Below are positions 20,574-33,700 of a stretch of DNA of 64,000 bases, piece after piece. This DNA is from Planococcus citri. Its lineage: Eukaryota; Arthropoda; Insecta; Hemiptera; Pseudococcidae. The stretch covers positions 80,253,469 to 80,317,468 of the forward strand of contig NC_088677.1 in assembly GCF_950023065.1 (NCBI RefSeq), in the 5' to 3' direction. The notes beneath the pieces are model-generated. The model did not search any database, was not told the origin of the DNA, and worked only from the letters and a program-made list of their open reading frames with translations. The position numbers and the translations under genes are program-made. Numbering within the stretch: position 1 is the first letter of the stretch; every line of letters starts with the position of its first letter.

Positions 20574-21647
20574 AATTTCAATAGTTGTAATTAGGATTTA
20601 TTACTTGGTAGAGAAGACTTTCGAGCTTTTGATTCGAAACTTTTGAAAAAAGTTCAAATTTTCACGTTTCTTATCAATGTTTTTTTTTGTTATCAGCAAA
20701 TTTTTGTGACAGTGTTGCTAAAGTAACAATGTCATAATTAATTTCAATTTTTTATTTTTTTATTTTTTTTTATTCGCTCAAAGATTTTCTTGTATTGCAA
20801 TATTAATTACAATAAAATACACTCACATTGATGTTAAACTATTTCATTAAAAGAAATTTTGTCGAATAATACAAAAAAATCAAAAATTATAAAATGTTTA
20901 CCAAATTCTCAACGATATTCACATCTGCCTGGATGGCAACACTGCATCACAGAAAACACGTCTGAAAAACGTAAAGCTCTTTAATACAAGTATGGAAATA
21001 GATTATACTCTTAAGAAAGTCATAGGATTTTACGTAAGTTTTACGTACTGCGCAGTGCGCGAGCAAGCATCAAATCAGCTGTTCACGTACAACGTTGCAC
21101 CCCATTGCTTGCTCCACCCACCTCCACCGCGTGACGACACCAACCTGCCATGCGCAGTACGTAATACATACGTAAAATGCTAAGACTTTCTTGAGAGCAT
21201 AATCTATTTCCATACTTGTATTAAAGAGCTTTAGAAAAACGTAAACAAAAACGGAAACACGATCCGCAAAACGATACTCTGTGATTTCATTCATGTTGTG
21301 GCGGGAAACAGACGTGTTCGTTCAGTTTCAGACCGAGTAAAATTTTAAATTTAATTTAGTGTAAGAAGATATGCGCAGAGAATCATTGCAATCAAGTTAA
21401 GCGCGCATTTATGTTTGTAAGAAATCAAAAATAGCTTTTCTCAGCGTGGGAGAGTAAACTTAATGGAAATGATAACACTTTTTAAAATGTTTAACGTTAA
21501 ATGTGTTTTTCTGCAATAAACAAGCGGCGTCCCTGCGATCCTCGATTGTTTGTTTTTTACGCTTGTTCGCTGGTTCGGTTTCGGTGTGTTCGGTGAAAAA
21601 GTGCAACTTTTGCGAGAAAGTTTACGTGAAAAAATAACCTTCGATAA
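20574..21647. promoter_or_regulatory. Divergent intergenic region of BLOC1S2 and Zasp52
   Basis: About 1.07 kb separates the BLOC1S2 ATG (minus strand) from the Zasp52 ATG (plus strand) and must hold both promoters. About 21300-21647 is probably Zasp52 5' UTR and promoter. It is less AT-rich and includes gtttcagtttcagaccgagt-type sequence resembling an initiator. No TATA box was recognised. A MITE occupies 20973-21232. Confidence 0.5.
20973..21232. mobile_element. 260-bp MITE with ~85-bp terminal inverted repeats (MULE- or hAT-like)
   Basis: The left end starts AAAGCTCTTTAATACAAGTA, and the right end is its inverse, TACTTGTATTAAAGAGCTTT. Similarity runs about 85 bp inward on each side with few mismatches (for example ttttacgta and tacgtactgcgca blocks). 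Both ends are flanked by gaaaaacgt (20964-20972 and 21234-21242), a 9-10 bp target duplication as made by Mutator-like elements. An hAT assignment (8 bp) is less likely. No coding sequence is present. Confidence 0.8.
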
Positions 21648-21755
21648 ATGGCTCAATTGCTCACAATCCGGTTGACGAGGAACGACTCGTCAACGTCGTG
21701 GGGTTTTCGTCTTCAAGGTGGAAAAGATTTCGGAACACCGCTTCTAATACAGAAA
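21648..21755 (+). CDS. Zasp52: Zasp52 first coding exon (first half of PDZ)
   Basis: ATG at 21648-21650 (context ATAAATGG) starts MAQLLTIRLTRND, then WGFRLQGGKDFGTPLLIQK. Donor GTAAGT at 21756 is in phase 0. This is the typical start of Zasp/LDB3 PDZ domains, where the WGFRLQGG loop binds C-terminal peptides. Confidence 0.92.
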
Positions 21756-24700
21756 GTAAGTTGGTCGTTGCTACGATTAAACTAATATATTCGTAATCGT
21801 ATTTTTAAACCAAGATTTGAATACCCCCAAGGCCCAAATAATCTAAATTTCTGCTCTAAATCATCCCACAACTAATTCAACCCCTTCGAATGGTACGAGT
21901 AGGCATCACTGCAGTGTGATATGAAGTGATAACACGTGCAACAGCTTTTCGAATATTTCAAACGATAAATTGTGAATTGATCGATGATCTATTATCGGTG
22001 CTGTGCTTGGAAATTCGTCGATAAATTACGTCTTGTTCGCGGAATTTTCTTCATTATTCCTATTGTTTGCCTATCCTGCCCTTGGAGCCGCAGATAAACA
22101 TTAAAAAAGCGACGATAACATTCTCCTTTTATCACACGTACGAAACTTAGTCGTTATACAGTGAAAGTTTATACTTATTGTTGTATTTTTTTTATCTTCG
22201 AAACGGTTACAAATTAACTATTATTTACGACCACGTTCATTTGCATTTTGTAATGGTTTATACTAGAACACGTAACGTACAAAAATAGGCTTAATAAAGC
22301 GAGTCTATTTTACTACAAATCCAATGTCTTCGGTCTCGAAATCTGTCCAGCTATTGTTTTCGTATTGTATAAAGATTTCTCGACTTATGAATTGCGAGGA
22401 CTTTGACCTTGCTGCAGGCATTTTAGTGTTACAGAAGAAGGCCTATGGGGTTCCGTCCATGCACAATTGGTGAAGATAATCTACGCTGAAAATTATACTC
22501 GAGACTCTAATTCGATAAGAGGAAGCATATTCCGGAAGCACGAGAAGTATTGCTCATGAGTGGAAAAAGCAACACGAAGTATTAGTCACCCTATAGTTCA
22601 AAGTTTCAGCATATTGTTCATTTTGCGAGAAAAAATTTCTACGCGAACAAGAGAAACTAACTAATCCGTTCCGTTGTCATATAACGCAGCACCGCAATAA
22701 ATTTTTGTTGATTTAATCGTGCCACTGTATGCGTTTCGTATTACATAACCTATAATAAGCTGAATCTACATTCGGTTGAAAACGATGAATAAAGAGATGA
22801 TCTACGTAATTCGTCGAATCAGTCGTATAAATATTGATGATACAGTCACGTGTACCGGTACTCCTTCCTTGACCAAGATTCACCATCATCACCAGTCGCT
22901 CACATTGCTCACAGCCGCAGGCCGCAGAAAAGCCTACCTAACCTATAAATCGATGATGTAATCAGAATCACGTCGACTCGATCCGAATACACATGTACGA
23001 TCTTGCCCAGAATACGTTTTGTTTACCTGTACGACTTGTATTATGTATACGAATACGACGAGTATACCTCGATGCCAAAAAATCAACGGTGGGTGAGATG
23101 ACCGGGTCGTTAACTTGGTATATTTTATGGGGAAATTCGAGAAAATATATAGTATGGCGTGCTTTTTCAAAATTATACGAGTATATAAGGTTCGGCTTGG
23201 CTCAGCAGCACTTCCTACGCGATGTAAATATTTCAACTTGCGATCATCGTAGTTACATATTACAGCGAAGCTATTTTCATCGAGTAATTTAGGAATGCCA
23301 AAATGATTCGCGAGTACGCAAAAAAAGGCTAGGAGGTGGTAAAATAGCATGACTGGTTTGTATAAGGTTGGGAAAATTGCGATGAAATTATTATCTACGG
23401 TTGTTGGAGTGTTTTTTTTAAAGGTGGGTGAATTTAATTAGTTGATTGAAAAAATTTCAAAGGGATTTGAAATGATTGAGTGTTGGACGAATTTGTTTTT
23501 GATTTAGAAATACTCGTACTTTTGAAATGAATATTTAATAATTTTTTTCAAGTTACGAGTTCGGTTGAGAGTAGGTAAAAGATCTCTGAACTCGGATCGA
23601 TATATAATTGCTTGTCAATCGGAAATCAATTTTGATAAACTGATCGAGTACCTAAGTATTTGTAAATATAAATTTTTTCACGATGAGGGTTCCTAAATTG
23701 AACAAATATTCCCAGTACCTACCTATTCACGATACAGATTATAATATCAAGAATTTTATCTCTTAGACCTTAAGGCTTTTAAATTTGAAAACAACATTAG
23801 ATTTAAAAATTTTTTGGAGTCATTTTAAAGGTTTCTAAATTAATTGAAAGTGATTCATCTCTGAATGAATTTCTGTATTCACGAATTAGAATTAAAATTT
23901 ACCTATCCATAATTATTGTTCATTTTAGTTGAGTTGAAAATTTCGATTTTTCGTTGTCTGGTTGGTTACTTTTTCAGAACTTGGTAAAATGTGAAAGAAT
24001 TTATGCAGACGAATGAAAAATTCGAAGTAATATCCAAATTAGGTACCTGAATCGCAAATTATTTTGAATTTCGAACTTTTTTGGTGATTATTCTTCTCGA
24101 GTTGAAAATCAGGTTTCCAATTTAAGGGGTGCATAAAATATTATTGAATTGGTAGCATTAAAAATTTAGATTGAATATTCCAAAAAAAATGAACTGTGAG
24201 TTACATCAGCAAAATTTTCTCAAATTTGGTACATATTTTCTCAGTCAAGGGTCAAGTTTAGGAGCTTCAAGCGAAGTTGACCTTGACCAAAATTCGCGTA
24301 TGTTGCAATTTTTGGAACAATGTGGCTAGACTGTTAAGGGGAAGGGGATATTAGGGGTAAAATTATTACTCAGGACTATTATAAAAGCAGTGTGCGGATA
24401 CAAATATGACGAAATAAATTCAAAAATTGGGCTTTTGTAGCCAAATTTTTGTAAAAAATGGGGCTATTTGCGGTAGGCCAGACATTTTTATTTATAAGTT
24501 TCAGCACGATGGTGATTTTTACATTTTATGATCCGGAGCCTGCTCTAATTGATCAAATGAAGTTAAACTTGGGGAATGGGGTTCTCTTGGAAGCTAAAAT
24601 TGACCCCTGCAGTGGGAAGAGTCAAGGTTGAAAATTACAGAAAAGTCATTTTTTTGGAGAAGCATAATTCAGCCTTAAATCAATGAAAAGAGTCCAAATT

Positions 24701-27700
24701 CATACCATTGGTGAGTGCCGCCATTGTGAACAACATATCCAAATTTCAGCTTCCTAGGTCATTCCCACCCCATTTAAGGTGGAAAAAACCTGATTTTGAC
24801 CCTGTTTTTGACCCCATCCCACTCTTAAAATTGACCTTAGAGGTTCCAATGTCCAGCATACAATAGGATGGTGCCACTTGAGTGTATTTTGCAGGTTTCA
24901 ACCTTCCAACCCTATTTGACTCCTCTCCAGGGTCAAAAAATGATTTTTTTTGCTATTTTACGTGTTTTTTGACCTTTTAGATAGCCTACAGCGGATCTGT
25001 AAATACATAATGTTTAAAAACACTCATCATGTCACCATTTAATTAATTGAATGTTTTTAACAGAAAACATTGCCATCGTGTTTGAAAAGCCTTCAAAGTT
25101 TCTGGTACAAAAATTTTTGGTTTTTTTTTTGCAAGTTGAATAACCTGCTTAGTGGGGGGGGGGATGTACCATGCACCTAATATACGATTTCTTTGTAAAT
25201 GCATGTGCTGGCTAATCTATAAATCAAAAGGACGAGTGCTTACCTAGATTTGCAAATTTTAAAATTTGTTACCGTGATTTCTCAGGGTGCCCAAAGTTGG
25301 ACCATTATCAAAAAAACCCGCTGCAGTTTTTAATTTAATCAATCTCTTCGAGTTGTGAGATTTTTTGAGGAAGTACATAATTCCATACGTTTTGATTTTT
25401 CACACAAGTATAAAAAAATTGTTCCAGAAGTCCAGTCTGGAGAGGGGGAGGGAGGTTAAACAGCCAGAGGTTGAACATGGTCTAGACATCAACACGAATA
25501 ATAGTTCAAAAGTGCATGATATATCCAAAAGTTGGTTGTTTGTGGGTTTTTTGACCTTGAAAAATATTGTGTTGCCCCTCACGCCTCTAAATTTATTTTA
25601 AAGGTTTAAATTTGACATGAATATCTATAAAAAATGTATCTAGGTACCTGTGATGTAGATATATTTTTTTAATTTTAACTTTTCAACCTCTATCAAAAAA
25701 GTTTATTTTGTCCTTTTTTTCATAGTTTGTCATCACTGGAGCCCCTCCTTCTACCATCCAATTGATTTAGATGGTTAAACTGTTTGAAAATGGTCTAAAA
25801 TTTGAATCTGTTTGCATCACAAAGTTGACGGAAATATTTTCTTTTGACGTGATATGTTTTTTGCGGCGAGTTAAAAAAATTGAAAATCATCTATGAGTAA
25901 CTTTCTGACATTATGTAAGGCTTTTGAAATTTGGAAAAAAATCGATCTTTTTTTTGGAAATTTAAAGGAAAATTTTTTGATGATTTTTTGACTTTTAAAA
26001 CTTGGGGAAAAAATCGGCGAACTTTTTCTCATGATGTCAGGCTTTTGAAACTTGGGAAGAAAATCGATCGATTTTTTTGAAAATTTAGGGGAAAAATTCA
26101 CTGATTTTTTTGGCATTATTTCAGACTTTTTTTTAAAATTTGGAAATGTTGAAAGGGCTACCTCTGAAATTTTCAAGATTCATGGATCATACTGCATAAT
26201 ATACCAATTTTTTTCAATTTTGGAGGCCCATAGCTCCACTCTCCTTTGACTTTGAGGTTTCAATTTTTTGTGGCACTTTTTCAAGCAGAGGATAAACCAT
26301 TCCCACGAGCTTGTTCAATATCAAATCAAAAGTACCCTTATGTTTTTTTTAAAAATCCCCTTTTAATAACTTAATTTACCTACCTGATTATAGGTAGGTA
26401 CTTCAAGAAAAATAATTAGATTTTTTTCAAGTTTTTTAAAATTTTTAGAAGTTGAAATTCTAGCTACTTACTCCCTTTGAAAGTGAATTCTCGCGTAACA
26501 CTTTTTGAAGCAAAGAAAAATTGTATTTTTTCTTTGAAATTGAAGACTTCTAGATTGAAATTTTCGTCAAAATGAAATCAGGGGTCCCCAATCCATTTAA
26601 TGAATTGTTTTCGAAAAATTAAAGGTTCAGTGTAGGTACCTATCTCTACCCATCTACTTGTGTTATTTTTAGGATGGCTCTTATTTTGACGAGAAAATTA
26701 TTTCATCTATTAAAAAAAAAATTCAATCCTTTGAGCTGTGTTGATTCGTTGCAAAAAATGAAAAAAGAATGATACAATAAACCATCTGGTAAAATTTTAT
26801 TGAAAACTTCCCATTTTTGTGTCAGAATTCTTCTGATATCGACATACTTTTAAATAAAAACTCTTCCTCAGTCTTCCAAACAACGTTTTATTTCTTGTAT
26901 AAAGTAGGTACCCAAAATTCAAAAAAAAATTTTAATTTAAAAATAATTGAAGTCTGTGACATTTTTTTAAAAATAAATTTTTTTCAGCTACCTCAAACAA
27001 TGCTTAGTCTCTTACATGGAGACTTCTAAAGTTGGAAACTTTTTTTATAATGAAAAGAAATCTTGACATTTTTGATCAAAACCCATTTTGAATAATGCTT
27101 TGTTTTCAAAAAAAACCTCTCTTGTAATCAAAAAATGAAATAAATTAAAGTAGGTAGGTCAAACCGTTTTCAAAATTTAAATTTTCAATTTGTGTGTTAG
27201 AATTCCTCCACATAAGATGACTGCATGTGGCAAACATCCGATTATTTTTCAATTTTTTTGATGCGGTGGGAGGGGGAGAGGGTTCAAGTTCCGAGAAGTC
27301 AAAACTATCGAATAGTGCTTTTTTGATGAACATGGATCAGGTTTAAGGATCATAATCATAATGTAGAAAACATGTGAAAAAAATATTTTTTGATTTTTTT
27401 CTGAGGGGCAGTGGGGGCTCACATTTTTTATTTTCATGAATTGGGGAGGGGCTCAAAACCATTGAATGGTGCTTTTTTGATGAAGATGGGCCAGATTCAA
27501 GAATTATAATACAGAGACGTAAAAATGTTTAAGTAATAATTTTTTTGGAGGGGGGGGGGAGAACAGCTCAAGTTCTACCTTTTTCATCATATGTATGAAG
27601 AGTGGGAGGGGGTGTCAAAATTATTGAATTGTGCTTTTCTAATTAATATGAATTAAATTCAATAATTACTGCCTAAAAATGCAAAAAATTTCATTTTTTC

Positions 27701-30700
27701 TTTTTTTTCTTTTCTGAGAACTTGGGGGCTTAACGAATGGCTTAACGATACTGATTCGATTTCAAGGGGGAGGGGAGGGGAGGGGAGGGAATAAAATTTT
27801 CAGGGATTTTCAAAAACAAAATAAAAAGCAACAATTTTGAGTTGGGAGTACCAAAAAAAAAAAATAATAATAACTCAGTCTCGCAATAATAGTGTATTTT
27901 TGCTATACTAAATTTTCAGGAGTTCCCAAACATGGACCAAAAAATTGGAATCATAATTTTTTCACTAACTCAACTTCTTTCAAATTCGCTCAAGTGCTCA
28001 AATCTCGAATGAAAATCACGTGTACACGTTTCTACCACCTACTGCCTCACATACCGAAAGAATTCACGTGTGTTCATCTTCAGTGGTTCTCAAACTTCAT
28101 AATTCTAGCAAAAAAACACATCTGCGATACTGAATTTACGAACAATAGTCGTCGATAATTTCAGATAATGCACCGGAAGGGGAAGCGTCGACAAACAGTC
28201 GGTATCAATTCAGTTTCATAAATGTTCAGGGGTCCTTAAGCTGCGTCTGCGTGAAAAGTCAAGACGACGAATTGTCTGCGGTTTTTATGCATTAAAAAAA
28301 TGACTGAATCATCGAAAATCACACCATATTATACGCCTACTCATCGAATGAAACGACACTTCGGATGTGACCAATATTAATTTATACCTGAGACCTGAGA
28401 CTATATTCGCACCGGTCTTTAACCCTTTTCCATAAGATAACTTGTACCTACCTAGACCTACCTACACAAGTCCAAGAAACCTTACATTTTAATTTTTACC
28501 GTATTCTGCGATAAAACGGAAGGAAGTATCGAATGATTCATCGATTTAAAAAAAGTGTAAAAATAAAGAAAACGGAATATTCGCGTATATTTGATCGCAT
28601 ATGCAAAAAAAAAAAAATCGAGTGTAATTACCCGGATGAATGATTGCGCTAAACGGAAACGATCAAGTTGTATGGTGCTATCTATCATGCATTTGCATTT
28701 GCATTCATTTTTTTTTTTTTTTAAATAACCGATGCGATAATTTTACAAGCTAAGTACTATTTGATTAATCGAGTAAATTACGTTGTCTGCATGCACCAAG
28801 TTCGCAAATAATCATCCTAGATGAAAGCTGATGTCATCGAAATTTGTTCATCTCACCTTCTCCCCGTGTATAAATATTCGTCATTGTAATCAACAATATT
28901 TTACGCATGTAGGAGGTTTGTCTGATTCATTACACGAGTAACAGAACTATCGTGCAGCTAAAAAAAATATTTCCGAATGATTTTCGTGATTCGTCGACGA
29001 CTCGACGACGTCGATTGCTTTGATGTAAAGAATTTCGCATCTGTGTACCTCTCTAACTGGCTATATGTATAAAAAAAAATCTATAATCAGCCAATAAATC
29101 ACGTACCCAGCTCAGCGTGCATTTAGGGATAAAAAAACAGTGTGCAAAATGTGTTTATTCGTAGATATTAGCTGTGCATATACTCGTATAATCGTAGGAA
29201 TACATAAGACGCCCAAGATTGCCAAGAAAACGTCATAAAACCAGTAGCATGTGTTAAACGACGATGTTTAGGTGAAGATTAAATTCTCTAATTGATCGAA
29301 TATTCGAATTCGTTGATTTTGCTGACTCTGAGATGAATTAGCTCGTATAGGTCTCTAGGTACCTACATATCGAGGGGAATATCATACGTGCAAATGTGTA
29401 ATTACCTAAGCGAATACAAAGCGCCACAAGTATTGTCTTAGATGCTATATTTAGTATGTAAATTTGGGTTATATACACTTACAACAGTCGTGTACCTCCG
29501 ATGCTGTTGCTGCCACCAGCAGAAGCTACAATGCCAAAAAAACACTGCCAATTTTCTCTTTACCGCTTGCAAATTTACCCTTGATTATCCTTCCTGTTGA
29601 TTTTATTCGAAGTATGCACCCGTCACTCTTCTATTATGTAAATTATATCGCGTATTTTTTTTTCTCTCTCTCTCTCCTTCTCTCTCTCTATTCGTATCTT
29701 TTAATTTTGACCCAATTAGATATTATACTATGCGAATGCCTTCAGACTAGATTTTATTTGTAGTATTTTTCATCGCGAGGTTATTTGCACGATGATCGAA
29801 GTGTGTGAGTTTTCAAAGTATACTTGTGCCTATACTTATTCGTAGGAGCGTTCGTGAAATTTTTTTCAAAATAGAATTGGTAATGAAATTGGTTCATTTG
29901 ACGGGCGAAAAGAAATTGTGTTTTGCTTGTAAAAGCGAGGTTATGAGTATATGGATGAATGTTGTGTCGCGCCTCTTGCGCGTGTGTTGGATTTTTAATG
30001 AGTTGATCTTGATACGATGTGACGACGTTTTCAGAGATGAAAGTGTATTTAACTAGCTTCTTTTTTAACTGGCGTCTTTTCGTGTTGCCAAATGCCAAGA
30101 GAAGTCGAATGGTGTAGTCTATGCGAATTACAACAAAAATCAGCTGAATGGGGGGGGGGTCCCATATTTTTTGCTGGAAAGTGTTCATAAGTGTCGCCTT
30201 TGGCATTACCAACAAAGTCAATCATCCCTTCCCTGGAGCTAATCCATCTGAAGGGGGAAAAATGGGTCCATAATTTCAGTTCTTCGGTAATTGGGCGAGA
30301 AATGCGACAACTATAACACTGAAAACAGCTCAAACAGATTTTAATCAGCATCAAATTCCCTACAAAATGTTACCAAACACCACCATCCCTCCCTTATTAA
30401 CACTTTTTGGAAAATTAATTCAGATTCTTTTGAAAAAATCATCAATTTTTCACATTTCATCTGGAGGTTTATCACATTTTCCAGAGGCGAGACGAAGTGA
30501 TGTGTTCTGAGGGGCAGGGGGCGGGGTGTGAGACTAGACTGAAATTTTCCCAACTTTTCATCCCGCACCCCCTCCTTTTTTTACCAGTATTTTTCATTCT
30601 AATTACCTACTTACTGTGGTCCTTCGGTGGCGTAGTAGGTAGAGCCGCGGACCTCCGTTCACGAGGTACCCGGTTCAAACCCAGCTACAGAGGCAAGCTT

Positions 30701-33700
30701 GTGCGTGTAATTAAAAAATCTTTCGTGCAATTATCAACATTACACGACAAGTACCGGGGGACTACCAGTTTAGCCGAGCTAACAGATAATGCACGCCATC
30801 TGTTAGCAGAATCAAAAAGCTGAAACTGGTTCGAGCGTCTATAGAGGTCAACACTGAGGAGCTCAGGGTCTCTAAACTACCCGGCTAGCTCCAAGGTGCT
30901 TGTGTAGATGTCACTAGAAAGCAACGGGAAACTACTAGTGGAAGCTCGAAACAACGTCGATTCCCCAGAATAATCGCAGTGGCAATAGGCATTCGCCTCA
31001 CCCTGCTAGGGTACCACAAAAATGCGATTTCCAATGTCCTGTAAAGGACAAGGAACCACGACGACGACGACCTACTTACTAATTAGCCATATGTGGTTCG
31101 AACAATAATTTTGGAATGTGGAGTTGAAAAGTAAAATATGAATAACTTTAAATGTTCAAAATATGATCCTTTATGTTTAATACTTGATAAACAAGAGCTC
31201 TTCATGATAAGATGTTGAAATCCACACGTTGTCCAATTTTGACGAAACTCACCCAAAATGTTGGTTTTGATGTAAAACCATACTAAGTACAGGTAGGCAA
31301 CCTGCAAGGAAATTACTTTTAGGCCGGTGAGATAATTCAAATAAGAGGAAGTCTGGTCAATTATAGGTCGGTAAAAGAAAAGAGACTTCCTCTTATTTGA
31401 ATGTAAAACCATCCCAAAAAATTTCCGAGTTGACACCCCCCCCCCCCCCCGGCCATGAAAGTCCTAACACGGCAAAAAATGACAAAAATGATAAGGTTTT
31501 TGCGAGAATTTGATTTTTTAAGCATATTGCACTGATTTTTGAGCTCCACAAAAATATATATATTAGAAGTCAGCACAGATATTGAATCCAGTGCAACAGC
31601 TGAGCAACAATGGAACGATCTGAAGAAGCATGTTCAAGAGGCATATTCCAGCATCCATTCACAAAATGCCTCAAAACAATGGAAGCACTGGTTCTCTGAT
31701 GAAACCATAGCAGTAATTGAAGGGCGCAAGAGCACTCCACATAATGCACAATACCAGCAAAAGAAGAAACCACTGACTCATCTGCTCAGTAAACACAGAA
31801 TTTAAGGCTAGCACACAGATCATTCAACTTTCAAGACAAGATGAAAACCTTTGACTGTATATACATGGACTGCTATCTTCAGTCTCACCAATGAAGCCAG
31901 GGCCGGACCCTAGAACATGGAAAATTCAGTGGTATCACTGAGATATCCCATTTTAGTGACCCTGATTCTGGGCTCCTCAATTAATCAGCCAATTTTTTTC
32001 TCCCATTTTTTAAAGTGCAGGACACTGAGCATAAAAATTCATTCAGAAATTTTTTAAGCGGCCCAGTTTTTACCTCACTGACCCAAAAATGTCGCGGCTG
32101 GCCAAGATTTTCTCCGTAACTCGGTACCTAGTTGGTGGTAGGATCTGTGCCTAGATGAAGCTGAAGTAAGTAATATAGAGATACTAAATCGGGAGCATCA
32201 GGTATTTTCAAGTGTGTGCAGGAATCCATGTCATCCTCAAAGCACAGATCAACAAAATCTAGCGCATGCTCAGAGGGAGCCCATGTCCCGATTTAGTACC
32301 TCTATTACTTTCGCTTCATTATTCCCTGAAATCTCCTTATGAGATAGCAGTCTATGTATATTTATAGTGAAAAATGAAAACAGCTAGGTAAAAACTGATG
32401 CAGAGGAAATTATCACAAAGTGTTGTGAAAATAGAATACTCACAAAAATTTATACAGCAAGGATAGTGCTCATGCCTGGCAGCAATGGTCCATGCGTGCA
32501 CATGGCAGTGATCCACTGGACAACAACATCAAAGAAAGGGAACCTCCAATATAATTCTATACAAAGAGGTTGCAAAAGCTTTGGACTATCTGAAGAACAA
32601 TAAAGCTCCTGGCCCTGACAACATACCTACCAGAGCTGAAAATGGTTACGCTAACTGCTTATCAGTATCTGGTTAAAATACCAGGTAAACCCGCTAGTGG
32701 ATGTATCGAGTTGATTCGGGTACAGATAGTAGCTTATAGCGAGCACAACCCAATTGTTTTCACACCTTGGTCTGCGCACGCACCCCAAAATCTGATGATG
32801 CGTAAGTGGAAGGAGTTATGCTTCAATACCTGTCGTTCGTATGTGTGATTGACATCTGACTCGCTACGCATACAACATGCTACTAGTTGCAATGTGAACT
32901 GGTGTGACATTTTTTCAACTTGATACCAGCTACTGACAAGTAGCGAGAATTTACAGTACAGGTACAGTAGTTACCCACTGTTAGCAAATCCCATTTTCAG
33001 CTCTAATACCTACCAAAGTCTTCAAAACTGGAAGTATCAAAGTCACTCAAGGAACTCATCTCATCTGAAACCGCATGTGGCAAACTAGAGAGTAGCCAGA
33101 TGATTGGGGCCTAGTCAACTTATGAACTTACATAACTTTGTACAAAAAAAGCTCATGAGAGAACTGTGAGAATTATCACACCATATTGCTGATCTCACAC
33201 GCAAGCAAGGTGCTTCTGAAGATCATCTATGATCGTTTGTATCCACTCATGCAGTCTCAAATCCCTCAAGAACAGGCCAGATTTACCTAAGGAAGATGCA
33301 CAAAAGAACAAATCCTCAACATCAGAATGCTCATTGAGAAAGCTTGCAAGTACATACAATGTTCTGGCAGTGTTATGCTTCATGAACTACATACAAAAAA
33401 GTATTCTATTGTGTTCAGTAGCAGAAGTTATGGCAGATCCTGCTGGAGATGGTTGCTCCAATCCAAAGCATCTAGTGTGGCTGATCAAACAACTGTGGGG
33501 GAAGGGATCAGCTAATGTCTGCACCAACAGGACAATGATGACTTTAAGGTGCAAGTAACTAAATTTCTGAAAAAATTTCACAGGGGGCCCGCTCTTCGGT
33601 TTTTCTACAAAATTTTTGAAATTTCTAATCCCCCCCCCCTTCTCCAACTTCTCTAAATATGAAAAAAAAATCACTTACCCACCTGCCTTGTGACTATTTT

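Noticed and set aside
22943..23350. Overlapping open frames of 135 and 99 residues
   Set aside because: No domain, no splice context and no neighbours consistent with a gene; treated as chance frames in intron 1.
30622..30695. A functional tRNA gene
   Set aside because: A and B boxes are present, but the anticodon and acceptor stems do not pair and the sequence is flanked as a SINE.
30497..30823. 108-residue open frame including GRAADLRSRG
   Set aside because: It is the tRNA-derived head of the SINE at 30616-31069 read in one frame.
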